Shown piece after piece: positions 18,103 to 26,587 of a stretch of DNA of 52,656 bases. Every line of letters starts with the position of its first letter. Position 1 is the stretch's first letter. A program made the position numbers and the translations under genes. The DNA lies in assembly GCA_009711765.1 (NCBI GenBank), contig VEND01000008.1:1-52656 (forward strand), given 5' to 3'. The notes under the pieces are model-generated. The model saw only the letters and a list, made by a program, of their open reading frames with translations, searched no databases and was not told the DNA's origin. This DNA comes from Bacillota bacterium (GTDB lineage: Bacteria; Bacillota; Clostridia; Tissierellales; MES13).

Positions 18103-18939
18103 ATGAATAGTAATAAAACAACTAAAATTTATACTCATAATTCTTCTCCATTTGCAAAAGAAAACCTGTTTTATTCAGAACTTGCAGGAGAATATTTTGG
18201 TATTAGTGATTACGAAATAAAAAGAGATTATTACAATAGCTTACTTGTACTATTTATCGAGGAAGGTGAACTTACTGTAAACATCGATAAAGAATCATTT
18301 TCAGTTGGTAAAAATGATATAGCGTTTATAGATTGTAAAACTCCTCATCATTATTATTCTAAAGATCCTATATCTTTTAAGTGGGTACATATTCAAGGTA
18401 ATTCAGTATTTGCTTATAGCGAACTTCTATCTAAACGTTTTCAGAGTCCTGTTATAGAGAATGCTTCTTCTATTATCCTTCAAGAATTTAAAATCCTTAT
18501 AGGATTATTACGTGGAGAAAACACACTCGATCATTCATTATCTGCAACTATACACAGACTCTTAGCAACTATGGCAGAAAGTACATCAGTTCAAACAAAA
18601 TCCACAGAGTATGCTCTTTCCATTGCAGAAGCTTATTTAAGACAAAATTATAATAAACAGATTTCCACAACAGATGTCGCTAATAAAGTAGATATGAGTA
18701 TATACTATTTCACTCGTCAATTTCACAAACAATATGGTATATCTCCTTATGAATACTTAATAATGCAACGTATAAGTAATGCTAAAAAACTACTTTTAAA
18801 TTCAAATATGAGCACAAAAGAAATTTCTAAAAAATGTGGATATAATCATCCATCAACATTTATTACAGCCTTTAAATCCCGTGTCGGAGCAACTCCTTCG
18901 CAGTTTAGAACAAATATTATAAAAAATATAGGCTTATAA
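18103..18939 (+). CDS. AraC family transcriptional regulator
   Basis: A 278-residue regulator with an N-terminal cupin-like sensing domain (residues about 30-120, FIEEGELTVNIDKESFSVGK) and a C-terminal double helix-turn-helix (about 170-275). The latter includes ISTTDVANKVDMSIYYFTRQ and the signature ISNAKKLLLNSNMSTKEISK. AGGAGG precedes the ATG. It lies within the demethylase module and probably activates the divergent methyltransferase and the RamA/corrinoid operon when substrate is present; targets are inferred from position only. Confidence 0.92.
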   Translation: MNSNKTTKIYTHNSSPFAKENLFYSELAGEYFGISDYEIKRDYYNSLLVLFIEEGELTVNIDKESFSVGKNDIAFIDCKTPHHYYSKDPISFKWVHIQGNSVFAYSELLSKRFQSPVIENASSIILQEFKILIGLLRGENTLDHSLSATIHRLLATMAESTSVQTKSTEYALSIAEAYLRQNYNKQISTTDVANKVDMSIYYFTRQFHKQYGISPYEYLIMQRISNAKKLLLNSNMSTKEISKKCGYNHPSTFITAFKSRVGATPSQFRTNIIKNIGL

Positions 18940-18943
18940 TTAC

Positions 18944-18969
18944 AATAGGCGATCATATGATCGCCTATT
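18944..18969. terminator. bidirectional hairpin terminator
   Basis: AATAGGCGATCATATGATCG and onward form a perfect 26-nt palindrome between the convergent araC and cobW-like genes. There is no long T run, so strength is uncertain. Confidence 0.65.
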
Positions 18970-18985
18970 ACATATCAAAGATTCT

Positions 18986-19909
18986 TTACTTAATTATAGA
19001 AAACATCTCGTTGTATTGACTCATGGCATTTTTCACCGTTTTTCTAAGTGGTAAACCTCCTCCTGAAAGAATAACTAATTGTCCGACATTTACTTCTTTT
19101 CCTTCATTATAAGAATCAACATTTATCATAGTACCAACACAGTTTACTAAATATAACTTCCCTTTAATTTCAACAAAACCTTTTATTCTATAAGTATCTT
19201 CCGCTATAACCTTAAGAAAATATATGAGTTGGTCATACTTTATATTTTTATCAACTCTTATCATCATTTTTTGAAGTGTAATATCTGGAACTGTTGATTC
19301 ATAATCTGATTTTACACTATCTTCAAAGATTAAGTTATCAATCCACTTCATTTTAAAATTTCCATGACTCGTTCTGTAAATAGAAATATCAGGTCTTTGC
19401 GTATGGATTAGTTTTTCTGTTTCAAGAATTTCTTTTTCACTTACTTTATCTATTTTGTTTAAAAAAACAACATCACTTGAAGCTATTTGTTTTTTTACAC
19501 AACGTGCAGTTGAATAGACCTTTTTAAATCTATTTGCATCAACTAAACATATCCCTCCACAATACTGTATTTCATTTTTATATATTTCTTTAGCGAGTAT
19601 TGATCTGATATTAGTAGGATCTGAAAGTCCTGAAGCTTCAACCACTATACAATCAGGACTATCTTCTAATGCATTTTTTAATTCATCTTCAAATTTATCA
19701 ATTCTACAAGAACAGAAAATAGAACCATTGTTAATTTGTCTAAGTGACGCTCCAATTGTTTCAAGGAGTGGTCCATCTACCCCCTCTTTCCCAAATTCGT
19801 TTACTATTATATGCATACGCATAGGTGCTAAAGATGGAATTAATTCTTTTAAAAACGTTGTTTTCCCAGCTCCCAAAAAACCAGTTACTAAATATAATTT
19901 TGTCTTCAT
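18986..19909 (-). CDS. CobW/YjiA-type GTPase (COG0523)
   Basis: A 307-residue G3E GTPase. Walker A is TGFLGAGKTTFLKEL at residues about 8-22, VVEASGLSDPT is the switch/Walker B region, and NKID the guanine-specificity motif. The family's CxCC metal-binding motif is replaced by IFCSCR (CxC). COG0523 proteins deliver metals to apo-enzymes, and here the neighbourhood of corrinoid proteins and zinc methyltransferases suggests a cobalt, zinc or cofactor-insertion role (inference). GGGAGG precedes the ATG. The gene is convergent with araC and divergent from the RamA-like gene. Confidence 0.88.
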   Translation of the reverse strand: MKTKLYLVTGFLGAGKTTFLKELIPSLAPMRMHIIVNEFGKEGVDGPLLETIGASLRQINNGSIFCSCRIDKFEDELKNALEDSPDCIVVEASGLSDPTNIRSILAKEIYKNEIQYCGGICLVDANRFKKVYSTARCVKKQIASSDVVFLNKIDKVSEKEILETEKLIHTQRPDISIYRTSHGNFKMKWIDNLIFEDSVKSDYESTVPDITLQKMMIRVDKNIKYDQLIYFLKVIAEDTYRIKGFVEIKGKLYLVNCVGTMINVDSYNEGKEVNVGQLVILSGGGLPLRKTVKNAMSQYNEMFSIIK

Positions 19910-20091
19910 TATAACCTCCCATAATATTTTAGAGCAATATTCCTATATCTTTTTCAATTTTTATGCATTATAAAAAAGTTTTTTTATAATATTTTCTGAA
20001 GATATAAAATCATAAGATATGCTAAATATAGCACATTAGACAAGAAAAATCAAATTAAGAAAGAAAAATATAAAAAATTTTGACAAATTGC

Positions 20092-20120
20092 GTGACAAAA
20101 AGCAAGATTTATAGTATACT
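20092..20120 (+). promoter_or_regulatory. sigma-A type promoter of the RamA/corrinoid operon
   Basis: GTGACA (20092-20097) and TATACT (20115-20120) are 17 bp apart, with predicted transcription starting near 20127. This rules out the in-frame GTG at 20126 as the start of the downstream gene and supports the ATG at 20150. Confidence 0.6.
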
Positions 20121-20149
20121 AATTAGTGAAAGTGAGTGGAAAAATTTTT

Positions 20150-21685
20150 ATGAAGATAAAAGTAATCGAGGGAAAACGAATTCATGAGTGCTTGATAAAA
20201 AAAAATATTAGACTTGACATGCTATTAAAGCAAATAGGCATTCTTTTAGATATGCCTTGTGGAGGTAATCACACTTGTGGAAAATGTAAAGTCCGTGTTT
20301 CTGGAAAACTTTCAACTCTGACAAAGGATGAAAGAAAACTTCTTACCGAAGACGAAGTTAAAAATAATATTAGACTAGCTTGTTTTACGAAGGTTTTTGG
20401 AGATATTAATATTTATCCAAATGTGGATGCTACAGATACACTTTCAATGATTACTCTACCTAAATATAATTTAACCGGAAAAGGTTATGGCTTAGCAGTA
20501 GATATAGGTACTACAACAGTAGCTATGCAACTTTATGATTTGTCTACGGGAAAAATGCTTAGTGAGGCTTTAGGAGTAAATGCTCAAGGTTCTTTCGGTG
20601 CTGATGTTATATCTCGTATTCAAAATGCAGCTGATAATGGTAATAAATATCAGCAAGATGCAATTCAAAATCAGCTTAATTTAATGGCAAAGGATTGTAT
20701 AACTCAAGCAGGTGTTGACTACATAAACAAATCTGTCATTACTGGTAACACAACTATGCTTCACTTTTATGAGGGTCTTGAGGTTAAAAATCTAGCTACA
20801 GCTCCATTTACACCGACTTCACTATTCGGTATGAAAAGTAATCATACATTAGTTAAAAGTCCTATCTATTTACCTAAATGTATAGGTTCATATATCGGTG
20901 CAGACATAACATGTACTATTCTAGCAACTGAAATGATTCATCACTCAGATAAAATTGAACTCCTTGCAGATTTAGGAACTAATGGAGAGGTGGTACTTAA
21001 TATTTATGGAAAACTTTACTGTGCTTCTACTGCAGCAGGCCCTGCATTTGAAGGGGCTAACTTGACCTTTGGTATGAAAGCAGGAAAAGGTGCTATTGCA
21101 AAAGTTTCTATTAAAGCTAATAAAGTTTTTTATAAAACCGTAGGAAATACTCCTGCAAAAGGCATTTGTGGTTCGGGTATTTTAGATGCAGTAAGTATTA
21201 TGCTAGAACTTAAAATTATTGATGAGACAGGACATATAGACAGTGAGTTTGAAGGTCCTGGAAAAATAATTTATCATAATGAAGAATTAGCATGGCAAAT
21301 TCCAGGTACTAAAATAAGTGTCACACAAAAAGATATTCGTCAGATACAATTAGCTAAATCAGCAATATTTGCTGGTATTAAAACTTTACTCAAAAAAGAA
21401 AATCTTTCCCCCGAAGATATAGACACATTTTATATAGCGGGTGGTTTTGGACATTATATGAACAGACACAGTGCTGCAAATATAGGACTTTTTCCAAAAG
21501 AATTAGAAGACCGTATTAAACTTATTGGTAACGGTGCATTATCAGGAGCTGCTACTTTATTATTAGATACAGATCAAAGAGTAAACGAAAAATCTATTAT
21601 TTCCAAATCAAAAGAAATTGAGTTATCTGGAAATCCAACTTTTTCAGAACACTATGTAGATGGAATGTTGTTTAGTCATTATTAG
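20150..21685 (+). CDS. RamA-like reductive activator of corrinoid proteins (2Fe-2S/ASKHA)
   Basis: An ATP-dependent reactivase that returns inactive Co(II) corrinoid to Co(I). The N-terminus is a plant-type [2Fe-2S] ferredoxin: DMPCGGNHTCGKCKVRVSG plus LACF supply the four Cys. The remainder is the DUF4445/ASKHA ATPase domain, starting GLAVDIGTTTVAMQLYD (about residue 113) and ending with AGGFGHYMNRHSAANIG. The total of 511 residues from the ATG at 20150 is shorter than many RACE proteins but complete in both domains. It heads the operon with the corrinoid protein and the fused methyltransferase, fitting its role as their activator. Confidence 0.88.
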   Translation: MKIKVIEGKRIHECLIKKNIRLDMLLKQIGILLDMPCGGNHTCGKCKVRVSGKLSTLTKDERKLLTEDEVKNNIRLACFTKVFGDINIYPNVDATDTLSMITLPKYNLTGKGYGLAVDIGTTTVAMQLYDLSTGKMLSEALGVNAQGSFGADVISRIQNAADNGNKYQQDAIQNQLNLMAKDCITQAGVDYINKSVITGNTTMLHFYEGLEVKNLATAPFTPTSLFGMKSNHTLVKSPIYLPKCIGSYIGADITCTILATEMIHHSDKIELLADLGTNGEVVLNIYGKLYCASTAAGPAFEGANLTFGMKAGKGAIAKVSIKANKVFYKTVGNTPAKGICGSGILDAVSIMLELKIIDETGHIDSEFEGPGKIIYHNEELAWQIPGTKISVTQKDIRQIQLAKSAIFAGIKTLLKKENLSPEDIDTFYIAGGFGHYMNRHSAANIGLFPKELEDRIKLIGNGALSGAATLLLDTDQRVNEKSIISKSKEIELSGNPTFSEHYVDGMLFSHY

Positions 21686-21734
21686 CAGCTAATAATATAT
21701 TTTAATAATTATTATTTATTTGGAGGGATAAAAT

Positions 21735-22373
21735 ATGAATGAAAAATTAACAGAAATCAGTTCATTATTACAAGCAGGTAAAGCAGGTAAATGTAAAAAG
21801 GCTGTTAAAGCTGCGGTTGATGAAGGAATTGACGCTCAAACAATATTAAATGAAGCCTTATTATCAGGTATGGATGTAGTTGGTAGAAAATTCAAAGCTA
21901 ATGAAATTTTTGTACCAGAAGTTTTAGTAGCTGCACGTTGTATGAATAAATCTCTTGATGTGCTTAAACCTTTATTACTAAAAGAAGGGTCTGAGCCTGT
22001 TGGTACTGTTATTCTTGGAACAGTTAAAGGTGATCTTCATGATATAGGTAAAAACCTAGTTAATATTATGATGCAAGGAAAAGGTTTAACAGTTATTGAC
22101 TTAGGCGTTGATGTTCCTGCAGAAAAATTTGTTGAAGCTGCTAAAGAAAATAATGCTGACATAGTTGCTTGTTCTGCCCTTCTTACTACAACTATGGGAG
22201 AGATGCAAGGAGTAGTTGATGCAGTTAAAGCATCAGATTTAGCAGATAAAGTCAAAATTATGATAGGTGGAGCACCTATTACTTCGGATTTCTGTGAAGA
22301 AATTGGAGCAGATGTATATAGTGTTGATGGATCTGAAGCTGCTGAAGCTGCTTACGAAATTTGTGTAGCATAA
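21735..22373 (+). CDS. corrinoid (B12-binding) methyltransferase protein
   Basis: A 212-residue methyl carrier of the MtaC/MtbC/MttC type. Residues about 1-85 are the helical cap domain. The B12 domain begins GTVILGTVKGDLHDIGKNLV, with the DxHxxG lower-ligand His at about residue 100, and includes SALLTTTMGEMQGVVDAV and MIGGAPIT. It accepts a methyl group from a substrate-specific methyltransferase and passes it on. GGAGGG precedes the ATG. Lying between the RamA-like activator and the fused methyltransferase, it forms the core of the demethylase system. Confidence 0.93.
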   Translation: MNEKLTEISSLLQAGKAGKCKKAVKAAVDEGIDAQTILNEALLSGMDVVGRKFKANEIFVPEVLVAARCMNKSLDVLKPLLLKEGSEPVGTVILGTVKGDLHDIGKNLVNIMMQGKGLTVIDLGVDVPAEKFVEAAKENNADIVACSALLTTTMGEMQGVVDAVKASDLADKVKIMIGGAPITSDFCEEIGADVYSVDGSEAAEAAYEICVA

Positions 22374-22407
22374 ATATTAAATATTTTAAAATCGAAAGGA
22401 GAATAAT

Positions 22408-23781
22408 ATGCAATCAAAAGAACGTTTATTTAAAACATTAAAACACGAATCAGTAGATAGAATACCATGGGTTCCATTTGCAGGTGTTCATGCAGGCTTT
22501 TTAAAAGATTATGCTGCTGATGAAGTATTGCAAGATGCTGATAAATTATACGAATCATTAATGGAAGTTAATAGACTATACAAACCAGATGGACAACCTG
22601 TAGTCTTTGATCTTCAATTAGAAGCAGAATGTCTAGGCTGTGAATTACAATGGGAGAAAAACAGCCCTCCTTCAATCAAAACTCACCCATTAGATGGTGA
22701 TGATGAAGAACCTCCTGTAATTCCTTGTGAATGTACTATACCTACTCCAGAAAGTGGACGTTTTCCTGTCATCTTAGATGTTATGAGAAGAATGAAAGAA
22801 TCTGTTGGTGAAACTACTGCACTTTACGGTTTAGTCACAGGACCTTTCACACTAGCTTCTCATCTTAGAGGAAATAATATATTTACAGATATGTTTGATT
22901 TTGATGAAGAAACAGAAGAATTACTTAACTATTGTGCAAAAGTTGCTAAAGCTTCTGCTGGGTATATGATTGATGCGGGTATGGATGTAATCGCTGTTGT
23001 TGACCCACTTATTTCTCAAATTTCTTCTAATCACTTTGAAGAATATATGATTAAACCTTTTACAGAAGTATTTGATTACATTCGTGAAAGAGGTGCTTAC
23101 TCATCATTCTTTGTATGTGGAGATGCTACTAGAAACTTAGAAGTAATGTGTAAAACAAAACCAGATAGTATGTCAATAGACGAGAACGTTGACCTTAAAG
23201 TTGCATTAGAAATTGGAAGAAAGCATGGTGTTGTTGTAGGTGGTAATATTCCTCTGACAACTGTAATGCTTAACGGTAACCAAATGGACAACATGAAATT
23301 CGTTGTAGATTTATTGGATAATATGGAAGACAAATCAGGATTTATCTTAGCTCCAGGCTGTGATATGCCATACCAAACACCAATCGACAATGCAATTGGT
23401 GTTGCACAAGCAGTTATTGAAACAGAATCTGTTAGACAAATGATTAAGAATTATGTTGGAGAAGAAATTGATACATCAGGAGTTGTTATTCCAAATTATG
23501 ATAATCTTGATAAACCACTAATGGAGGTATTTACTCTTGATCCACTAAGTTGTGCTGCCTGTACATATATGTTAAGGGTTGCTCAAGAGGCTAAAGATAC
23601 TCTTGGAGATAAGATAGATATGGCTGAATACAGAATTACAGAAAAAGAAAATATTGCTCGTGTTAAGAAAATGGAAGTTGAAAAATTACCATCAATATAT
23701 ATTAATGGTCAACTTGAATTCTCTTCCATCATTCCTTCTAAATCAGAATTAGAAAAAGCTTTAAATATAGCAATGAAATAA
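22408..23781 (+). CDS. UroD-family methyltransferase fused to a thioredoxin-like domain
   Basis: A 457-residue fusion. Residues 1 to about 345 form a UroD/MtaA-type methyltransferase: YGLVTGPFTLASHLRG, FFVCGDATRNLEVMC and LAPGCDMPYQTPID keep the Cys ligands, while the usual His before the first Cys is Phe. Residues about 370-457 are thioredoxin/glutaredoxin-like: MEVFTLDPLSCAACTYMLRV carries a CAAC active site after a beta strand, and LPSIYINGQLEF supplies the cis-Pro loop. Known UroD-type methyltransferases of about 340 residues lack this tail. It may reduce a thiol or metal-bound disulfide or accept a thiol. AAAGGAG precedes the ATG. It is the last gene of the operon. Confidence 0.85.
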   Translation: MQSKERLFKTLKHESVDRIPWVPFAGVHAGFLKDYAADEVLQDADKLYESLMEVNRLYKPDGQPVVFDLQLEAECLGCELQWEKNSPPSIKTHPLDGDDEEPPVIPCECTIPTPESGRFPVILDVMRRMKESVGETTALYGLVTGPFTLASHLRGNNIFTDMFDFDEETEELLNYCAKVAKASAGYMIDAGMDVIAVVDPLISQISSNHFEEYMIKPFTEVFDYIRERGAYSSFFVCGDATRNLEVMCKTKPDSMSIDENVDLKVALEIGRKHGVVVGGNIPLTTVMLNGNQMDNMKFVVDLLDNMEDKSGFILAPGCDMPYQTPIDNAIGVAQAVIETESVRQMIKNYVGEEIDTSGVVIPNYDNLDKPLMEVFTLDPLSCAACTYMLRVAQEAKDTLGDKIDMAEYRITEKENIARVKKMEVEKLPSIYINGQLEFSSIIPSKSELEKALNIAMK

Positions 23782-23847
23782 ATAACTTGTGTCAACTAAC
23801 CATTTTAGAGGACACTGAAAAAGTAGACGAAAAATGTATCTAATTAA

Positions 23848-24005
23848 TCGAGTAGAAGGTAGATAATTATTTTATCTACCGACCTCTCACACAACCTTAC
23901 GTGCCGTTCGGTATACGGCGGTTCATTAAGACAGTCTATTTTTTTATACTGTGAATATAAACTTTGCAAGCCATAATTAGTCGATCTTTGATTAGTTATG
24001 GCTTT
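23848..24005 (-). mobile_element. group II intron remnant, 3' end (domains V-VI)
   Basis: On the minus strand GAACCGCCGTATACCGAACG starts at about 23924 and the sequence goes on through GTGTGAGAGGTC. This is a near-standard group II intron domain V. Domain VI follows as the hairpin GGTAGATAAAATAATTATC with its complement (23858-23880), and the intron ends near CTACTCGATT (about 23848). Upstream (to about 24005) a GCCATAA/TTATGGC stem may be the base of domain IV. No reverse transcriptase frame or 5' end is present upstream, so only the 3' tail survives. Confidence 0.7.
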
Positions 24006-24362
24006 ATTTAAAATTAGACTTTTTGAGATTCTCTAGTAAACTTTTTTTGTATTTGTATATTCTTAAGCTTTATTCCTTTTTTAAGTATATACATTGAGAA
24101 GAACCTTCTGGTATATTCCATTTTCAAAAGTTATATGTTAAATAGCACGTTATTTCAACTTTAAAAGTCAAAATATTTCAGTCTAAATATTGCTGAAAAT
24201 CATAGATAATATGAAAAATTCAAGAGTAATTTACTCTTGAAAGATCAAATACTTAGCAGATTATTTAATTAGGATAATATAATCTAACTTTTTTTAGGAG
24301 TATCATTTTTAAATAAACTGCCATATAACTATTAGAGTATACCCATGTAAGATAAACTAAAA
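24006..24362. other. gap, no gene recognised
   Basis: AT-rich sequence without a credible open frame or ribosome site. It may include further decayed intron sequence upstream (minus strand) of the domain V remnant, but I see no motif that proves it. Confidence 0.4.
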
Positions 24363-24401
24363 AAGTGGTTAATAATTATATTTAAAAATTATTAACCACT
24401 T
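24363..24401. terminator. hairpin terminator of the second SnoaL gene
   Basis: A perfect 15-bp stem (AAGTGGTTAATAATT and its complement) with a 9-nt loop, 22 bp downstream of the minus-strand SnoaL stop. Flanking T/A runs support termination. Confidence 0.8.
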
Positions 24402-24422
24402 ACATTATTTTAATACTTTAAA

Positions 24423-25436
24423 TTATAGCTTAGGATTTAATATTTGCTGAGTACGCTTAAATATATCTAAACCTTGTTGTTTTAACCAAAATGGTATATC
24501 AATAAGTACCCAATTCTCTGAAAGTTTATCCCCTTCACGACAATAAACATCTACCACTTGCATATCGGCACTAATCTCTCCTCCTGGCAAACCTAAAAAT
24601 CCTCCTATTGGCGTATTAGAAAGATTGGGCCAACCAAAGAAACAAGCAAATTTCCCCTCTGCGAAGCGACAAACATGTCCATTAAATTTTTTATCCTTAA
24701 GATTATTTCTAAAGGGAAGTTGATGCTGTTTTTGATATCTTGGGATTGTATAGCTTGCTCCTATACCTCCTGGTCCATACCAAATCATATTCTTTGACCA
24801 AGATTTTTCTAATACCTCCGGAGGACATCCCATTGATCCACTGTCATTAAGTTCTGATAAATCATCTACCATTTTATTAACAAGTTCTAAAGTTTTTATA
24901 CTTTCTTCTTCTTTTGCATCTTTAAAATTAAGACCATCATGATTTTTAGGACCTGGATACACAAAATATGATCCTGTTGATGGTGGCAATGGGTTTATAC
25001 CTGCCTGTAGCATAAATCCAATAATGTCAACAAATAACCCTGTTTGAGTAATTTCACCATTCTCTACACAGTTAAATTCTGCATATCTTAAGTTTATCAT
25101 TTTCCCTGTAGGTTTTACACCCAGCCATTCAGAGTCAAATAATCCCATAAAATGTCCCATGCTCATTACCCATTGTTTACCATCGATTTCATTAATTCCA
25201 GCGATAAATATATCCTGCCTTCGCTGCATATGTTTAAGAGAATTTTTTAGTGGAGTCCAAAACTTTTCTGCTACGGCTTTAGCACCGTTCTGCTCTCTAA
25301 ATGGATATACACCTCTCCAATGATAATCTTCACTTGTAAACTCTTTCAGTAAATCTTCTACATTCTCAGATGCTGAATTTTCTAAAGCATGAAAATAATT
25401 TGTTACTATTTTTTTGGCCTCTTGATATTTACTCAT
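24423..25436 (-). CDS. tandem SnoaL-like (NTF2-fold) protein
   Basis: A 337-residue protein with two SnoaL-like domains, diverged from but colinear with the one at 8689. Domain 1 holds FTSEDYHWRGVYPFREQNG and WLGVKPTGKMINLRYAEF; domain 2 holds WSKNMIWYGPGGIGASYT and GGFLGLPGGEISADM. I choose the ATG at 25436 because AGGAGG lies just upstream and it aligns with the paralogue; an upstream in-frame ATG at 25511 would add 25 unrelated residues. It is monocistronic, between the demethylase module and the aldolase/dehydrogenase pair. Enzymatic function is unknown. Confidence 0.82.
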   Translation of the reverse strand: MSKYQEAKKIVTNYFHALENSASENVEDLLKEFTSEDYHWRGVYPFREQNGAKAVAEKFWTPLKNSLKHMQRRQDIFIAGINEIDGKQWVMSMGHFMGLFDSEWLGVKPTGKMINLRYAEFNCVENGEITQTGLFVDIIGFMLQAGINPLPPSTGSYFVYPGPKNHDGLNFKDAKEEESIKTLELVNKMVDDLSELNDSGSMGCPPEVLEKSWSKNMIWYGPGGIGASYTIPRYQKQHQLPFRNNLKDKKFNGHVCRFAEGKFACFFGWPNLSNTPIGGFLGLPGGEISADMQVVDVYCREGDKLSENWVLIDIPFWLKQQGLDIFKRTQQILNPKL

Positions 25437-25747
25437 AAAATCCTCCTCAATTCTTATTCTAAAATACTCATTAATAAATTTAAAACTTACTTGTATACAA
25501 TTGATAAACAAAAATGATACCTAGGCTATTAAAAATTTAATAGTCAATAATTTTTCCAACAAACTCAGTAAAACCTTATAAAAAATTCACTTATATTTTA
25601 ACACTTCATGACTATCTCTTCACTTTTTTTATTTACTTAAATAAACTCTTAAAACTCAAAAACTACTACAAAAGGAATACTCATTATTTATCTATCAAGA
25701 GAATAAAAAAAAGATATTTATTAGATGTATACTCTAGTTTATCTAAT

Positions 25748-25783
25748 ACACATAAGCAAAGTATATATACAATGCTTATGTGT
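25748..25783. terminator. hairpin terminator after the aldolase gene
   Basis: An 11-bp stem (ACACATAAGCA and its complement) around an AT-rich loop, just downstream of the minus-strand aldolase stop at 25805, with T-rich sequence following. Confidence 0.7.
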
Positions 25784-25804
25784 TAAATAAAAGTAATATA
25801 TTTC

Positions 25805-26569
25805 TTATTTCTTAGTTTTGTTAATAATTTCTTTTCCTGACGATGCTATCATTTTTTGGTCTGTACCTATTAATAGATATTGTACTCCTCGGTCAATATA
25901 TTCACTAGCTTTTTCTGCACTTGTAACAATCCCAACTGCTTTACCTGATTTTTTAGTCTTTTTAATAACTTCATCTATACAACTAAGTAATTTTGGATTG
26001 TTACTTTGTCCTGTAATTCCTAAAGACTGTGATAAATCCATAGGTCCTATGAATATTACATCAATTTCAGGAATTTCAAGTATTTTATCTAAATTATTAA
26101 CACATTCTATTGTTTCACAATGTGAAACAATTAAAGTGTTTTCATTAGCATCTTTTACATATTGAATTTTATCATATAAACCATAGTGCGCTGCTCTAAC
26201 TGATGGAGAGAAACCCCTTTTACCAGTTGGACTATATTTAACATATGATGCTAGGTCTTTTGCTTGTTTTTCAGTATCAACATTTGGCACTTGAACTCCT
26301 AATGCTCCTGAATCTAATGCTTGAAGTATTTCCACATCTTCATTTTTCCTAACTCTTATAATAGGTGCTATATCTGTTGTATTTGCACCTCTTATTATAT
26401 TTCCCATAGTTTCTTTACTCATAGAAACATGTTCATTATCTAATACAAAGAAATCAAAATCTAAAAGTCCTAATATTTCAACAACAGATGGATCCGTTAT
26501 TTTTACAAATGTACCTATTACATATCCACCGTCTTTAATTTTTTTCTTTACTTTGTTTTCTTTTAACAT
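25805..26569 (-). CDS. HpcH/HpaI family class II pyruvate aldolase
   Basis: A 254-residue metal-dependent aldolase that cleaves 4-hydroxy-2-oxo acids to pyruvate (or a 2-oxo acid) and an aldehyde. FFVLDNEHVSMSKETM has the catalytic His, APIIRVRKNEDV the substrate-carboxylate Arg, SHCETIECVNNLDKIL the metal Glu, and IFIGPMDLSQSLG the metal Asp. GGAGG precedes the ATG. It follows the zinc alcohol dehydrogenase by 18 bp on the same strand, so the pair probably makes and reduces (or oxidises) one aldehyde. The exact oxo-acid cannot be told from sequence; sugar-acid and HpaI-type substrates are both possible. Confidence 0.88.
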   Translation of the reverse strand: MLKENKVKKKIKDGGYVIGTFVKITDPSVVEILGLLDFDFFVLDNEHVSMSKETMGNIIRGANTTDIAPIIRVRKNEDVEILQALDSGALGVQVPNVDTEKQAKDLASYVKYSPTGKRGFSPSVRAAHYGLYDKIQYVKDANENTLIVSHCETIECVNNLDKILEIPEIDVIFIGPMDLSQSLGITGQSNNPKLLSCIDEVIKKTKKSGKAVGIVTSAEKASEYIDRGVQYLLIGTDQKMIASSGKEIINKTKK

Positions 26570-26587
26570 TCTAATTACCTCCAGTTC

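Noticed and set aside
20126..20149. GTG start eight codons before the RamA-like ATG
   Set aside because: It coincides with the predicted transcription start and has no ribosome site; the ferredoxin domain aligns from the ATG at 20150.
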